A stretch of DNA of 64,000 nucleotides from Gnetum montanum (lineage: Eukaryota > Streptophyta > Gnetopsida > Gnetales > Gnetaceae): positions 309,221-373,220 of the forward strand of contig MNCI01003856.1 of the NCBI GenBank assembly GCA_015680685.1. The letters are read 5' to 3'. Below the pieces are notes generated by a model. It saw only the letters and a program-made list of their open reading frames with translations. It did no database searches and was not told where the DNA came from. Shown piece by piece: positions 33,437 through 44,339 of this stretch. How positions within the stretch are numbered: position 1 is the first letter of the stretch; each line of letters opens with the position of its first letter. A program made the translations under genes and the position numbers.

Positions 33437-33756
33437 CTGAAATCATGATAAGACCATGGATTAGCAATTATTATGTAACCTTAAAACAATTGGGATACCT
33501 TAACTCTTGAGGATAGTTACACTTGGCTAAGTTGTCATTATGGCTAATTTAATTAACCAAATTATTATTTATTTTATGTGTTATTATGAATAATTCATCC
33601 TGTAGGTTGGTGGAAGGGTTAACTTGGGAAAAAGTTAATGTTTATATATGGTTAAGGTTATTAACCCTTTGGGGGAGTTAGGAAAATTTCCAAAAAGTTT
33701 CATCAATTTCTCATCAGAAACCTTAAGGTTTGTGGCCCCCACAATAAATATCTTAC
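33437..33756 (-). promoter_or_regulatory. E1 candidate intron before ORF3
   Basis: 320 bp. Donor GGAG/GTAAGA (GT at 33756-33755), acceptor TTTCAG (AG at 33438-33437) abutting the ORF3 ATG. The donor context GTAAGATATTTATTGTGGGG is conserved at the same place in E2 and E3. Confidence 0.55.
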
Positions 33757-34010
33757 CTCCAATAAGCACAAGATCGAAAAACGAAGTGATTTGAACAAAC
33801 AATTGGGAAGTTATGAGCTTTAGAAGGTTTTGGGCTCTAAAAAATTGCAAAAATTCCCCACGTGTCATGAGCAATTTGCAAAATATTCCAAAGTGTCCAG
33901 TGGTATATATAGGATCTAATAACTATGTTGATGAGGCCTCATTGACGGGGTTGGCTACATTGACGAGGCCTTGTCAATGTAGTCAATGACCACCATTGAC
34001 TTGGTCAAAA
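33757..34010 (-). promoter_or_regulatory. E1 internal LTR-like promoter upstream of ORF3
   Basis: Minus strand: CATTGACAAGGCCTCGTC and a second CCCCGTCAATGAGGCC copy, then about 20 nt later the TATA box CCTATATATACC (33914-33903), then 150 nt of leader to the donor at 33756. The motif matches the U3 motif of E1's own LTR apart from C/T and G/A changes, with similar spacing to TATA. Confidence 0.55.
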
Positions 34011-35530
34011 TTTTAAAATATAAAGAATTTTTGGATGAAATTGGGATCAAATGGAAGCTCATAAGACCAAGAATAGTATGAAAACATGAAAAGAGGGTTT
34101 TGAAGCTCATAAACTTGAAAAAAATGAAGAAAAATTGATTTATTGGATGAATAAAATGAAACGTTAAGGAGTACTGAGTGGTTTATGCAATGGGAAATGC
34201 AAAATATAGGATTGTAGTGAGGTCAAAGATAAGGAACCTTAACTAATCAAGCCAAAAGCTATGCAAATGGGTCCTCCCCATAGTAGGCTCATGCCCTTTT
34301 TGCCCTTGCATAACCTCAACTAAGGAGTCTGTGGGCCCAATAGTTAACTTAATGATAATGACAAGTTAAGGATCAACCTAAAAGAATCCACTCAAGAATC
34401 CAAACACATCAGACTAAGACATAGAGCATAACATAAAACACAACAATAAGGTGAGTTACGGCAGCATGGATGCATGATAGAGAAGGTGGAATGGAGTTCC
34501 AAATTGAGGTCATAAGAAGTCCCTTGTGGAATTTGTGGTTAAAATGACCTAGGAAGTTCCATCCTCAGTCTTCAGTGACTTCGCATAGCCACACTAAGAC
34601 TGTTCCACCCATTTGAGACACAAGAATGCTTCCACAAAACCACCACCATTCCACAAAAAGAGGGAAAGAGAAGTAGGAAGTGAGAGAGAGGGCCTTTGTT
34701 AGAGGGGACCATCAGGCATAGGTGCATGTTGTTTAAGTTCCATAACTAGTGCTTGTAGCTCTTTGATTTGTTCAAGGGGTGTGTTTTGAATTCGCATTGT
34801 TTTGTTTTTTTTGTTTTTGAAATGGGAACCACACCATGTGAGGACTTATTCGTGTCAAAGAGGTGTGCTTTGAATTCCCATTGTTTTTTGTTTTTTGTTT
34901 TTTTTTTTTGAAATGGTGGGAACCACACCACGCAACGACAATATTTTGACTTCCTTTAGTGGGTGGTATGGAATGGTAAGAAGTCTACGAAAAACACTCA
35001 AGCACTCAAGCAAGAAGAAGAGTACAAAGAGTATTGAGTTCCCTTGAAGTCACACCCTTTACAAACCTTTAGATCCTTCCTAATTTCGAAACTACCAAGG
35101 TTACCGATTAATAAAAAGTTTCTTTTAATGGAAGGGACTTCAAATTCCCAAAACAAGGAAAATCATAGAGTTCAGTGGATGGGTAGATGACGTGGACTCA
35201 CTACATATTCCATAAAAAATAAACCATGCTAAAGTCATTAGACATCAAAATTCAAAAATAGAAGCCATACATCGACAATTACACATTAAGCATAAACCAT
35301 CATTAGTAAATAGCAATAGCAGCATTGTGTCTTGTGACAATAAAGCAAATTTATTAGCAAAAAAGAGAAAATATCACACTTGAATAAAATAAAAGAAAAT
35401 AAATAAAAATAAAGTAAAATATATAAGAAAGTGTAAAATAATCAAGAAAGTTTAAAGGTACTAAAAATGGTGTAAAATTAGAAAAATTCAAAAATAAAAA
35501 ATGTGAAAAAGAAAAAGATAGAAAAAATTG
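34011..35530 (-). other. E1 spacer between integrase and internal promoter
   Basis: AT-rich, noncoding. It includes two copies of a roughly 84-bp unit (34776-34838 and 34861-34932) that ends in GGGAACCACACCA; E2 has only one (58755-58855). E2 has a homologous spacer of similar length at 58150-59650. Confidence 0.7.
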
Positions 35531-35539
35531 AGAGGCCAT

Positions 35540-36760
35540 GGTAATGGTTAGCATGGATGGCCATCTCCCCCATGATTGAGTTGGAAGGAGGAGATTTGAA
35601 AAATAGAACGTGGTTGTCCATCCATCGAGGTGGTAATCGCATTGGCCTATCTAGGTTCAAGGAAGAGCTTCATTCATTGGATGTTAACTAATTGCTTTTT
35701 ATTTGGGCTGTCAGGTTTGTAAATTATCATAGCCCCAATGGGAAAGGTTTGATCAGTTATATAAGGTCCCTCCCACAATGTTTGAAATTTTATCTTTTGG
35801 GGTACATGTGTGGGGTTTCAGTAAAGAACCTTATCTCTTGGTTGAAGTTTTTCTTTCCTGATTCTAAGGTCATGATGTTGCTTGTTGAATGCCTTATTCA
35901 CCTCATTCAAGGATAGGGCCACTAAGGGATTTTCATCTAGCACATTGAAGTTGATCAATCTTTCCTTCTATGCTAGATTTAGGTCAAGGTTTAGTTCATA
36001 GGTCATTGAGAGTGTACATAGCTTGGATTGGATTGGGAGTGTTGGAAGTTTCCCGTACACTAACTTGTAGGAAGAATAGCTAATAGGAAGTTTCCAAGTT
36101 GAACGATAAGCCTAGAGAGCATCATTAAGTTTTGTACTCCAGTCCTTCTTATATTTGCTAATGGTCCATGTTAGTATTTTTGTAATCTCCTGGTTGGTTA
36201 CCTTTGCTTGACTGTTGGCCTAGGGGTGGTAAGGTGTTATTAATTTATGTTCTACCCCCAAGCATTGCATTAATTTTCTAAATGTAGTACTTGTGAAATG
36301 AGTTCCATTATTAGAAATTAGTGAACGTGGCACCCCAAACCTATTTATGATATTTTGTTGTATAAATTTGGTAGCAATGAATGATCTACAATCAATAACG
36401 GCTGCTGCTTCTACCCATTTTATGCAATAGTCAACTATTACTATAATATATGCCTTTTTGTTAAACATGGGTGTGATGGGACCCATGATGTCAACGTCCC
36501 ATATGTTGAAAGGTTCCAGTGGTTGAATCCATTGTTGAGGACCTTCCATGTGAGTGATCATCCCCCTGTCACATTGACAACATTCACAAGACTTGATGAA
36601 CTGGTGGGCATCCCTAAAGATTGTAGGCCAATAGTATCTGGCCATCAAGATTTTTATGGCTATGCATCTCCCTACATAGTGGCCTCTGCAAGGTCCTTCA
36701 CGAGTATCCTAGAGAACACATAGTTGATCTTCGTTAGAAACACACCAACAAATTAGGCCA
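35540..36760 (-). pseudogene. E1 integrase
   Basis: The N-terminal HHCC zinc region includes ARYYWPTIFRDAHQFIKSCE followed by CCQCDRG. The core has PFNIWDVDIMGPITPMFN (first Asp) and GVPRSLISNNGTHFTSTTF, in which the second catalytic Asp is Asn (codon 36312-36310); the third block reads QAKVTNQEI, so the catalytic Glu is Lys. The C-terminal part continues to about 35540 with no chromodomain. The main open segment is 36220-36648. The enzyme would be inactive. Confidence 0.9.
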
Positions 36761-36899
36761 TCAACACACACCTTGTAAAGTTGTCCGTTGATTTTCATGG
36801 CCTGATGAAGAAATTTTTGTTTCTTCCTAAAATCCAAGTCTTGTGGCATCTCTCAAGTGAGAAGATATGTGAGGATGTCATTATACCATAATGCCTTTT

Positions 36900-37560
36900 C
36901 AGGTGTTTGTTCATTTATTACTCAGGTAAAGAGGAGTTCGTCTGGAAACTGATCAAAGAGTGGGCTCTCCTCCTCTTTGTTATCCCATCTTAGGCGAGAA
37001 AGGTGGTTAGCGAACACATTCTCAGTCCCTCTTCAATCTACCATAGTGAGATCAAATTCTTGCAAGATCACAAGCCACTGTATAACATGAGGGCTCACCA
37101 TCGGCTTATTCATGAGGAAGCGAATTGCACTATCATTCGTATGTACAAATACCTTGTAACCTAGCACATAGTGCCTAAGCTTTTCTAGCGCTTACACCAT
37201 TGCCATTAATTCCTTCTCCATGGTGGTGTAATTTAACTATGCTTCCACAATGCTTTGACTCGCGTAGTGGATATAATATGGATGTTTTTTTATTGTCCAT
37301 CTACATGAGCACTACTCCCAAAGCATAGTTAGATGTGTCTGTCATGATATGGAATGGTTTGGACCAATCTAGTGCTCGTAGGATTGGTGTTTCTACAATT
37401 TTCTCCTTTAATTATTGAAATACATGTTCACATTCCTTGGTCCAAATGAAAGATGCATCTTTCTTTGTAAGTTCTACCAATGGCTTTGCAATCTTAGAGA
37501 AATTCTCAATAAATTGCTAGTAGTAACCAATGTGTCCAAGGAATGACCAGACATATTTAA
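36900..37560 (-). pseudogene. E1 RNase H
   Basis: Frames with stops carry the gypsy RNase H order seen more clearly in E2: an ASNYALGA-like region, a NYTTMEKELMA-like region, HYVLGYKVFVHTNDSAI, then the linker VDHLSRL at about 37010. Identified by comparison with E2. Confidence 0.7.
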
Positions 37561-38260
37561 CAGTCTTTGGTTGGCATGTTATTGCTTAGATGACCCTTAT
37601 CTTTTCTGGGTTTACCTCAATCCCTTTTTGAAAAAATTTGGTGCCCTAGCACAATGCCTTCTTGGAGCATGAGATGGCTCTTTTGCCAATTGTGCTGTAA
37701 ATTTGTCTCAACACACATCTCTTCAGCACTTGGTCAAGTCAGTCCATGGCTTACTCAAAGGTAGCTTCATAGGTGGAGAACTCCATGAAGACTTCAACAC
37801 AACTACCAATTTTCTGTTGAAAGATATTAAGGATCAATCGTTGAAATGTTGTAAGGGAATTGCATAGGCCAAATGGCATCTTACAATATGCAAAAGTCCC
37901 CTAGGGACTCGTGAATGTTGTCTTGGCCTAATCTTATGGTGTAATTTGGATTTGGTTATAACCACTACAACCATCCAAAAAGCCATAATAACAATGCCTG
38001 GATATGGTGTCTAATACTTGATCCACAAATGGCAAAGGAAAGTGATCCTTAAATGTTGCCATATTTAACAACCTAAAGTCGATGCAAACTTGTCATTTGT
38101 CACCCTTCTTTGGTACTATTATGAGTGGGCTAACCCACTCACTATCCATAATTGGATAAATGAACCTCGCCTTGAGGAGTTGCTCTATCTCCTCCTCGAT
38201 GATTTGATTTAATTTGGGGTTTAGCCACCTTTGTGCTTACCTTCTAGGTTTCATGGCCAG
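37560..38260 (-). pseudogene. E1 reverse transcriptase
   Basis: Blocks: VCIDFRLLNMATFKDHFPLP, FVDQVLDTISRHCYYGFLDG, GYNQI, PFGLCN and, at about 37780, VFMEFSTYEATFE. The catalytic FMDD has become FME, a loss of one codon and an Asp-to-Glu change, so the enzyme is dead. Several in-frame stops. Confidence 0.88.
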
Positions 38261-38529
38261 GTTAGTGTAGATGCAATGCTAGCATATCCTTGGATTGATT
38301 CCTGCTATCTCTGGATATGACCAAGGAAAGGCTGTTGACCATTTATTCACCACCTTCAACAACTTGTCTTTTTATTTAGGAGTAAGTTTGGCATTAATGA
38401 TTATTGGTTTACCATTCTTTAAAAATGCATACTCCACATTAGTTGGTAATTTTTTTATCTCTAAGGGTTCCTGCTTGAAGTGACGAGGGAATTCCAACTC
38501 TCCCCAACAAGTATCATCATCTTCATTAG

Positions 38530-38960
38530 AGAGTTGGGAATGAACTTATTCAATTTTGTCCATGCCTCCAACATATGCACATGTTAGGCTCTTAGTTGGC
38601 TCCATGCATATTATGCTACTATCTAAATCAGCCATCAGCCACTGGGTGCCCTCCTTCTTTGTGGTTGTTGTGTATAGACACCTTTGAATATTGATCTCTG
38701 GGAAGTCACTTTTACAGTCACTTTTACAATTGTCCACCTTGATTACCAAACAATCAGTAGGATAGGACCACCCACAAACTATGGTTACAATGTCATCTTC
38801 TAATCCCAAAGGAACAATAATAGACTAATTTGCTAATTCTAGATGAATGTTGCTCTTCTTAAGAGGTGGTAGGTTCTAGGCCTTATACATATCATAGGAG
38901 ACGAGGTTAACTCCGAAACCAGAATCAAGAAAAGCCTTACATGGCTCTTGTTCAACAATC
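38530..38960 (-). pseudogene. E1 aspartic protease region with internal deletion
   Basis: Minus strand KAFLDSGFGVNLVSYDMYKA gives the DSG active site (38926-38918). After WSYPTDCLVIKVDNCK the frame jumps to INIQRCLY; E2 has about 200 bp more here (an IMGRAWL block). A 15-bp tandem duplication (CACTTTTACAGT, 38707-38735) lies at the deletion point. Confidence 0.8.
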
Positions 38961-39670
38961 TGTAGATAGATGAGTGGACTTCCTAGGTTAGATCTTTTTG
39001 TTGGAAAATTGCCAGCCTTGATCTAGTCAGAAAGAGCAGGAGTTAGCATTAAAGTGCAGATCCTAAGTAGCACTTGCTTTGAAGGGTACTCAAACGTATT
39101 TGATGTAGAGGATGAGGGTAATGAAGATGCAGGATAATCAGGCGAAGTAGGTTATGAGGGTTGGAAAGGACTGCTGGGCTAAAAGAAAGGTCATTTCCTT
39201 AGTCAATTATCTAGACCACTTGGTTGAAAAACTAGTTGTGAGTGTACAGCCCTTATAACATTATGCTATTGTAGCTGTGGAGGAATCTCACCCTGCGTAG
39301 ATGGAGCAGGAGGTAACTGGGTTGAAGGTGGAGGGGTATGTGTAGAGGGATGTGGAGGATGATAAGAATATAGATATGGGTTTTCCCCTTGAGCAGATGG
39401 TGAATGTGTTCAATGGTACTTTGGAGGGTACTAGTGATGTTGGAAAAATGCATGACTTGCGGAACTTCTAGGAGAGACGGGCTGTTAAACATAGTACCCA
39501 TATGGATCTGGTTGCCTATAAGGGTATTGTTGCCTTGGTGGTGGCATTTCCCATGATTATGGTTGATCCCATTGTTGGTATTATTCATAAGGTTATGGAG
39601 GAATTCCACTTGGGTATTAAGCTTGTTGTTGCTGGTGCAACTATATTGGACTACCTTGAGGGTAAGGTAA

Positions 39671-41517
39671 TCATCTTGGAGCTTGCCTACGTGCTAGGCG
39701 AGGATTCAATGCATACACTCTGGACTCTTGTAAGTGTGACACTAGAGAGCAACATCCATTTGGATGTTCATATTGGCATATGTCACATTCAGTTTTATCA
39801 TCAGTGTCAAACTCCATAACTTCCTCTAGTATAGCAGCTTTGCCCTTACCTCTTTGGTAGGCATGTTCAGCTTCTTTTCGCCTCCTGTGATTACGATCAC
39901 TATTTTGCTCTTTAGATTCTTCAGGAATCTTCAAAGTGGTTTGAAACTTTTCATCCAAAGAGTCCCATAACTTGTCAACCTTGGCCAAAATATCAAAAAC
40001 TGATTTTTGGGTGGGCAAAGTCTTTCTGTTTATCACTTCATCAAGTGGTGACTCCTCCTTGTCACAAAATTAGACCTCTTTTTTTCTAATGGAAGGGTTC
40101 CTGTTATACTCTTCAGCACTTTCCCATTTTTAGAGCTCACCTTCTTTTTTTGCTACTTGCTCAATTAACCTTTGGATCTAATGAACTCTCATTTTAGATA
40201 ACCTCCTTGGGCATACACCCCAAGGGTTCTTCTTGTTTCTACTCTAAGCCCATCTATGATGTGGCAAAGTTGTTCTTTTTGAGAGTAACCATGTCGAAGG
40301 CATCGGTGTAGAAGTGAATAGTAGTGACCCATGGTGGCATCCCACGGTTCATGTGCTCCTTGTTTCCAGCCTTGGATTTACCTCCTTAGATTAGACACTC
40401 TAGAGTACATTTGATATTTGTCATTGAATAGTTATAACATGGTACTCCATCTATGGATAGATTCTTGCTCTAAGGACTAGTACCAGCTTTCAGCTTCCTT
40501 AATGAGTGTCCTTGGGAAAAGCTTGAGTTTTTGCCACTCATTCTCTATGTTCTGTAAGGCACAGGCATCTTGAAAAGCTTGTAGATGTGTTTGCGGATCA
40601 GAATTGTATCCCCCCTCAAATCTTGTGATATTGTTCATGTCTAGGCGCTTGATCCAACTATCCTTCATATGCTTGGTTGGGATTCTTACTGCCTCTACAA
40701 TGTTGAGCATACTTCAAGTTGCTAATAAAGGCTCATCATCATTGCTGCGTTGATGACGCCGATGATGGTTTCGGCCATCCCTTTGGTTTTGGTGGCCTTC
40801 ATGGTCATTGTTATTTCGTTGATCACCTTCATCATAGTTGTTTCGATGGTGGCTTCCATGAGAACCATCAAATGAAGAGGAATGTTCAGAATCAGATGAA
40901 GAGGAAGGTGGACTGCCACTACCACTGCAGTTTCTGCCATCACTCTTATGCTTATTACGATCACCATCCTTGGATCCCTTGTTATTGCGATGTTTACCCA
41001 AGTCCCTACCTTGGCTATCACTTTTTCCTGAATCCAATTTGTGAATAGTGGATCGTAGTGTTAGGTTCACACACTCGCCATTAGTAGTAGGGGGTGGAGA
41101 ATATACATGTTGAGAACCTTCCAAGGGAGGATCCTCATTGTCCTCTTGATCTAGCAGGAATAAGGAGTTAGTATAATGTTTCCCCTTTGTAGCTTCATGG
41201 AGTTTCTCTTGATGTTGATCTCATTTATGTTGTGTTTCAGTGGGATAGTAGTTTAGATTGTCATATCCATCCACAATGTATTCTTTGTAAAGATCTACTA
41301 TTTCCAACTTCTTAAGGATTTTGAATAGCATCTTGAGCATAGATTGATCGGGGGGCAGGACAACATTGCCCTCCATATCACACCATTACATCTGTTCATT
41401 CTGATGTAGGATGAAGGTGAAATTCGGCACAAACATATCTAGATGAGTGTATACCACCTTGCATTCTTATGGGACCGATGGTTTGGTATCTTCATGCTTG
41501 CAAGAAGAAGAAGACAT
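39671..41517 (-). pseudogene. E1 gag
   Basis: Starts MSSSSCKHEDTKPSVP at 41517. It has a linker at 40714-41124 rich in Asp, His, Asn and Ser, the retrotransposon gag core at 40300-40710 (IPTKHMKDSWIKRLDMNNI, DPQTHLQAFQDACALQNIEN, IKEAESWY), and a basic region ending near CDICQYEHPNGCC (not a canonical CCHC knuckle). Stops occur at several points. E2 carries the same order. Confidence 0.85.
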
Positions 41518-41653
41518 TTTGCAAAACAAAATGAAATTGTCAGTGTGCTTTTATAATTCTATGTATAGTGGGAATGATATTGACCTTTAGGTTTGTACAA
41601 CGATATAATGGTATTCACTTAGACCTAAATAGGACACGTTCCACAAACAAAGT
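41518..41653 (-). other. E1 leader between PBS and gag
   Basis: About 135 bp of untranslated leader, homologous to 51900-52030 of E2. Confidence 0.7.
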
Positions 41654-41670
41654 CCCTAGCAACAACACCA
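41654..41670 (-). promoter_or_regulatory. E1 primer-binding site (tRNA-Asp type, deaminated)
   Basis: Reads TGGTGTTGTTGCTAGGG just inside the 5' LTR. The Athila-type site is TGGCGCCGTTGCCGGGG; the differences are C-to-T or G-to-A, mostly at CpG. Confidence 0.75.
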
Positions 41671-41671
41671 A

Positions 41672-42557
41672 TGATGAGTGGCCAGGTACCCCTACACCCA
41701 ACCATACGAATCACAAAGCATTCATGCACGATTTGGTCAAATTCTGTGGACTTTATTGTTTCCAGTGCACTAGCCCTTTAGGAAGTGAATCTAGCCTTAA
41801 CATCAGTCATTGTCTTCCTAATTACACTTGTGACATTCATTGGTATGGTTAAGTGTAATTGAGACATTCAATTTTTATCATTTTTATGTTTTATAGTTGG
41901 GTGCTTAAATTGTAGATAAAAAAGGATTTGATTAAGTAATCTAAATTAACTAATTAACTAATCATTTAACTAATCCTAACATAACTATATGTTCCCACTT
42001 TTCGTACACATCTTGAACCCATGTATCTGTTGTTGGGTGACAAAGTATTGTGCTACTAGGCGTACCAAGCAATAATGATGCTGGGATTACCAAGTGAATA
42101 CGTGTTATGCTCAAAGTGTGTAATCTATCTCACTTAATCGTCTCATTAACGTAATAACTGGGAAATATTTAATAATTAATTAAAAACATTTAACAAATAA
42201 TTGGAAATAATAAATGCATAAATAAAATAGCTAATTTATCCAAATTGCTACAAGGTTTATTAAAAAGCTCATCTTTATTGCTACACACACTATCGTGCTA
42301 AGGTACAATAATGCTCAAATAAAGATCCGTACACTCAATGACTCTTGCTACAAGTACTCAAGGGAAAAAATTATAACTTTCAAATGGCAAAAATGCAAGA
42401 GCCTCGTTGTTACTGAAGTCTAGATTGCCATAAATGCAACTGGTAGGCGCGTATTTATAGGTGATGGACAGACACTGTGTCGATGGGGCCTCATCAATGC
42501 AAGATAAGATGCATCGATGGGGTCTTGTTGATGCAACCAACTTAATGCAACTCATCA
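41672..42557 (-). repeat. E1 5' LTR
   Basis: 886 bp, homologous to 30079-30978. Starts TGATGAGTTGC and ends CCACTCATCA in sense orientation. TATA box CTATAAATACGC near 42460-42449. Confidence 0.93.
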
Positions 42558-43246
42558 AATTCTAAGCATCATTTTAAGAATTTGAAACATATTCTTATTG
42601 AAGCACCTAAATAGATTGCTAATAATTATAAACAACATACTCAGCAGAATTGGTTTGATGAAGAACGCATGCATGCTAAAAATAACCTTAAAAAAACTAT
42701 TACAATTGATTAAATAATATAAATGCTTAACCAAAAATATGAAGAGCATAAGTTTTTATACACATTATCAGACAACAATCCAAAACATTTTGGAAGTCTT
42801 TGGAACACAAAAATTGTCCTATAGTTAGTGTTTGTTTTCAAGACATTTGTATTTTATATGCTAAGTTTTTTTTAGGAGAGGATGATAGTTATCCCATTTT
42901 CACTCTAGCATTCCTCCAAGTCACTTTAGATGAGGTGATAGATGGCATCAAAAGATTAACAAGTAGTAAAGATGCAGATTCTAATGATTTATATGTTGAA
43001 TTGCATAAATGGACAAGGACTCCTATTCATAAAGAAATTTATCCAAGATTGAACACAATGGTTGAGGTTTGCTTGGACCAATAATAAAAGATCAGCAAGG
43101 CAATACTTTTGCATAACAAAGGTGATAAGAACAATCTGAATGATGGTTGTTAACAATATTTTTGTTAAGCTTTTGGGCATTATGTTTGAAAAGAGTTTAG
43201 GCACCTAGGTAGAAATTAATAATGTGAGGGCTATTATTAAAGAAAG
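42558..43246 (+). mobile_element. LINE fragment between E1 and E3
   Basis: Plus frame: SKHHFKNLKHILIEAPK, QQNWFDEERMHAKNNLKK, LSDNNPKHFGSLWNTK, then 42800-43084 with FTLAFLQVTLDEVIDGIKRL and SSKDADSNDLYVELHKW, and an NKGDKNN block after the stops. This is the linker and N-terminal RT of a LINE ORF2 (WFDEE..., DEV-I--LKS-KA-G-DG, KKGD-ND). It is cut on the left by E1 and on the right by the E3 LTR (43247). Confidence 0.75.
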
Positions 43247-44106
43247 TGATAAGCAGTAGAGTATTCTAGCACTCAACCATATAAGTCACAAGCATTTACG
43301 AGTGATTAGATCATAATTCATGGATGGACAATGTAAGTATAATCACAAATTGATAAGAAATTTGCAATCATTATCTTCTCACTCAAGAGTTAGTGAAGTG
43401 TAAAACGTATAGTTTAACTTTAAGTGAGGCATATGATAACATGATGGTGTTGGCTCTTAAGTCTACTAAGTATAAACATAGTAAAAATAAATGTAAATTC
43501 TATTACAAAGTATAATGGAAATATAAGACTATTCTAGCCTATTGGTGATGAGTGTTTATTCCTAGTTTTTCGTACATGTCTTAGGTTGATGTAATTGTTA
43601 CTAGGAATAACAAGTAACTTTATTATTGAGCAAATTAAGCAAAGTCACTACTAGATTACCAAACAATTACACTTTATGCCCAAAACTAGTCATACTCATT
43701 CTACGTTACTAATGAACATTTGAATATTAAATGACTTAGGAAATGTAAATGACATGATAAAAGTAAACATTGGAAAGTGAATCTATTCTATGTGATATGT
43801 TGCAATAACGAAGAACAATCTTGATCTTTGTTGTCATTCATGAGTTGTATCTAGGAACAATCCATTGGCATAAAGATTTCATAAAATTATTAATCACAAC
43901 ACTATAAACATTCAGGACTAACTCTAACTTTACAAAAATAAACTACAAGAATTTTGTTAAGGGTTGGCCAGAAACTATTTTCAATAAAATGGTGGGCTTG
44001 TATTTATAAGCATGACCATGGCTCACTACATCATATTTATGACATCATATATTAGTATATGATATCACATGTATGATATCAGTGTCCTTACCAAAAGTGT
44101 TTCATC
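43247..44106 (-). repeat. E3 LTR
   Basis: About 860 bp, bounded by TGATAAGCAG on the left and TTTCATC on the right, with layout parallel to the E1 LTR. Sense U3: repeated (A/T)GATATCAT-type motifs, then TATA box CTTATAAATACAAGCCC near 44017-44001. The U3 motif differs from the GGCC motif of E1 and E2. Confidence 0.8.
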
Positions 44107-44339
44107 TTACTCCTATGACTAACTGAAAACTCATTATTGAGTTAAAATAAAAGTAGGATAGAGTTCATTATAACCTTTTGGGGTTACATAGACTTGATAT
44201 TATGATGTATATATATATAATTGACTCTAACTATAAATATCGCATCTTTGTCCGAGTGATGTTACAAAATTATCATGCAACACATGATCAACATATGACA
44301 AAACAAAACAAAACAACATAGGATAGAATAGGATGAAAT

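Larger units (their letters stand above)
30079..42557 (-). mobile_element. E1: full-length Ty3/gypsy retrotransposon (Athila/Tat-like)
   Basis: 12479 bp on the minus strand. Order: 5' LTR (42557-41672), PBS (41670-41654), gag, protease, RT, RNase H, integrase, a 2-kb spacer, ORF3, polypurine tract, 3' LTR (30978-30079). RT before integrase defines gypsy. No chromodomain is visible, and an extra ORF lies 3' of integrase, as in Athila/Tat. LTRs end TGATGA.../...TCATCA. The 5-bp flanks AACTC (30074-30078) and AATTC (42558-42562) fit a target duplication with one later transition. All frames carry stops, and both the RT and integrase active sites are lost. Confidence 0.93.
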
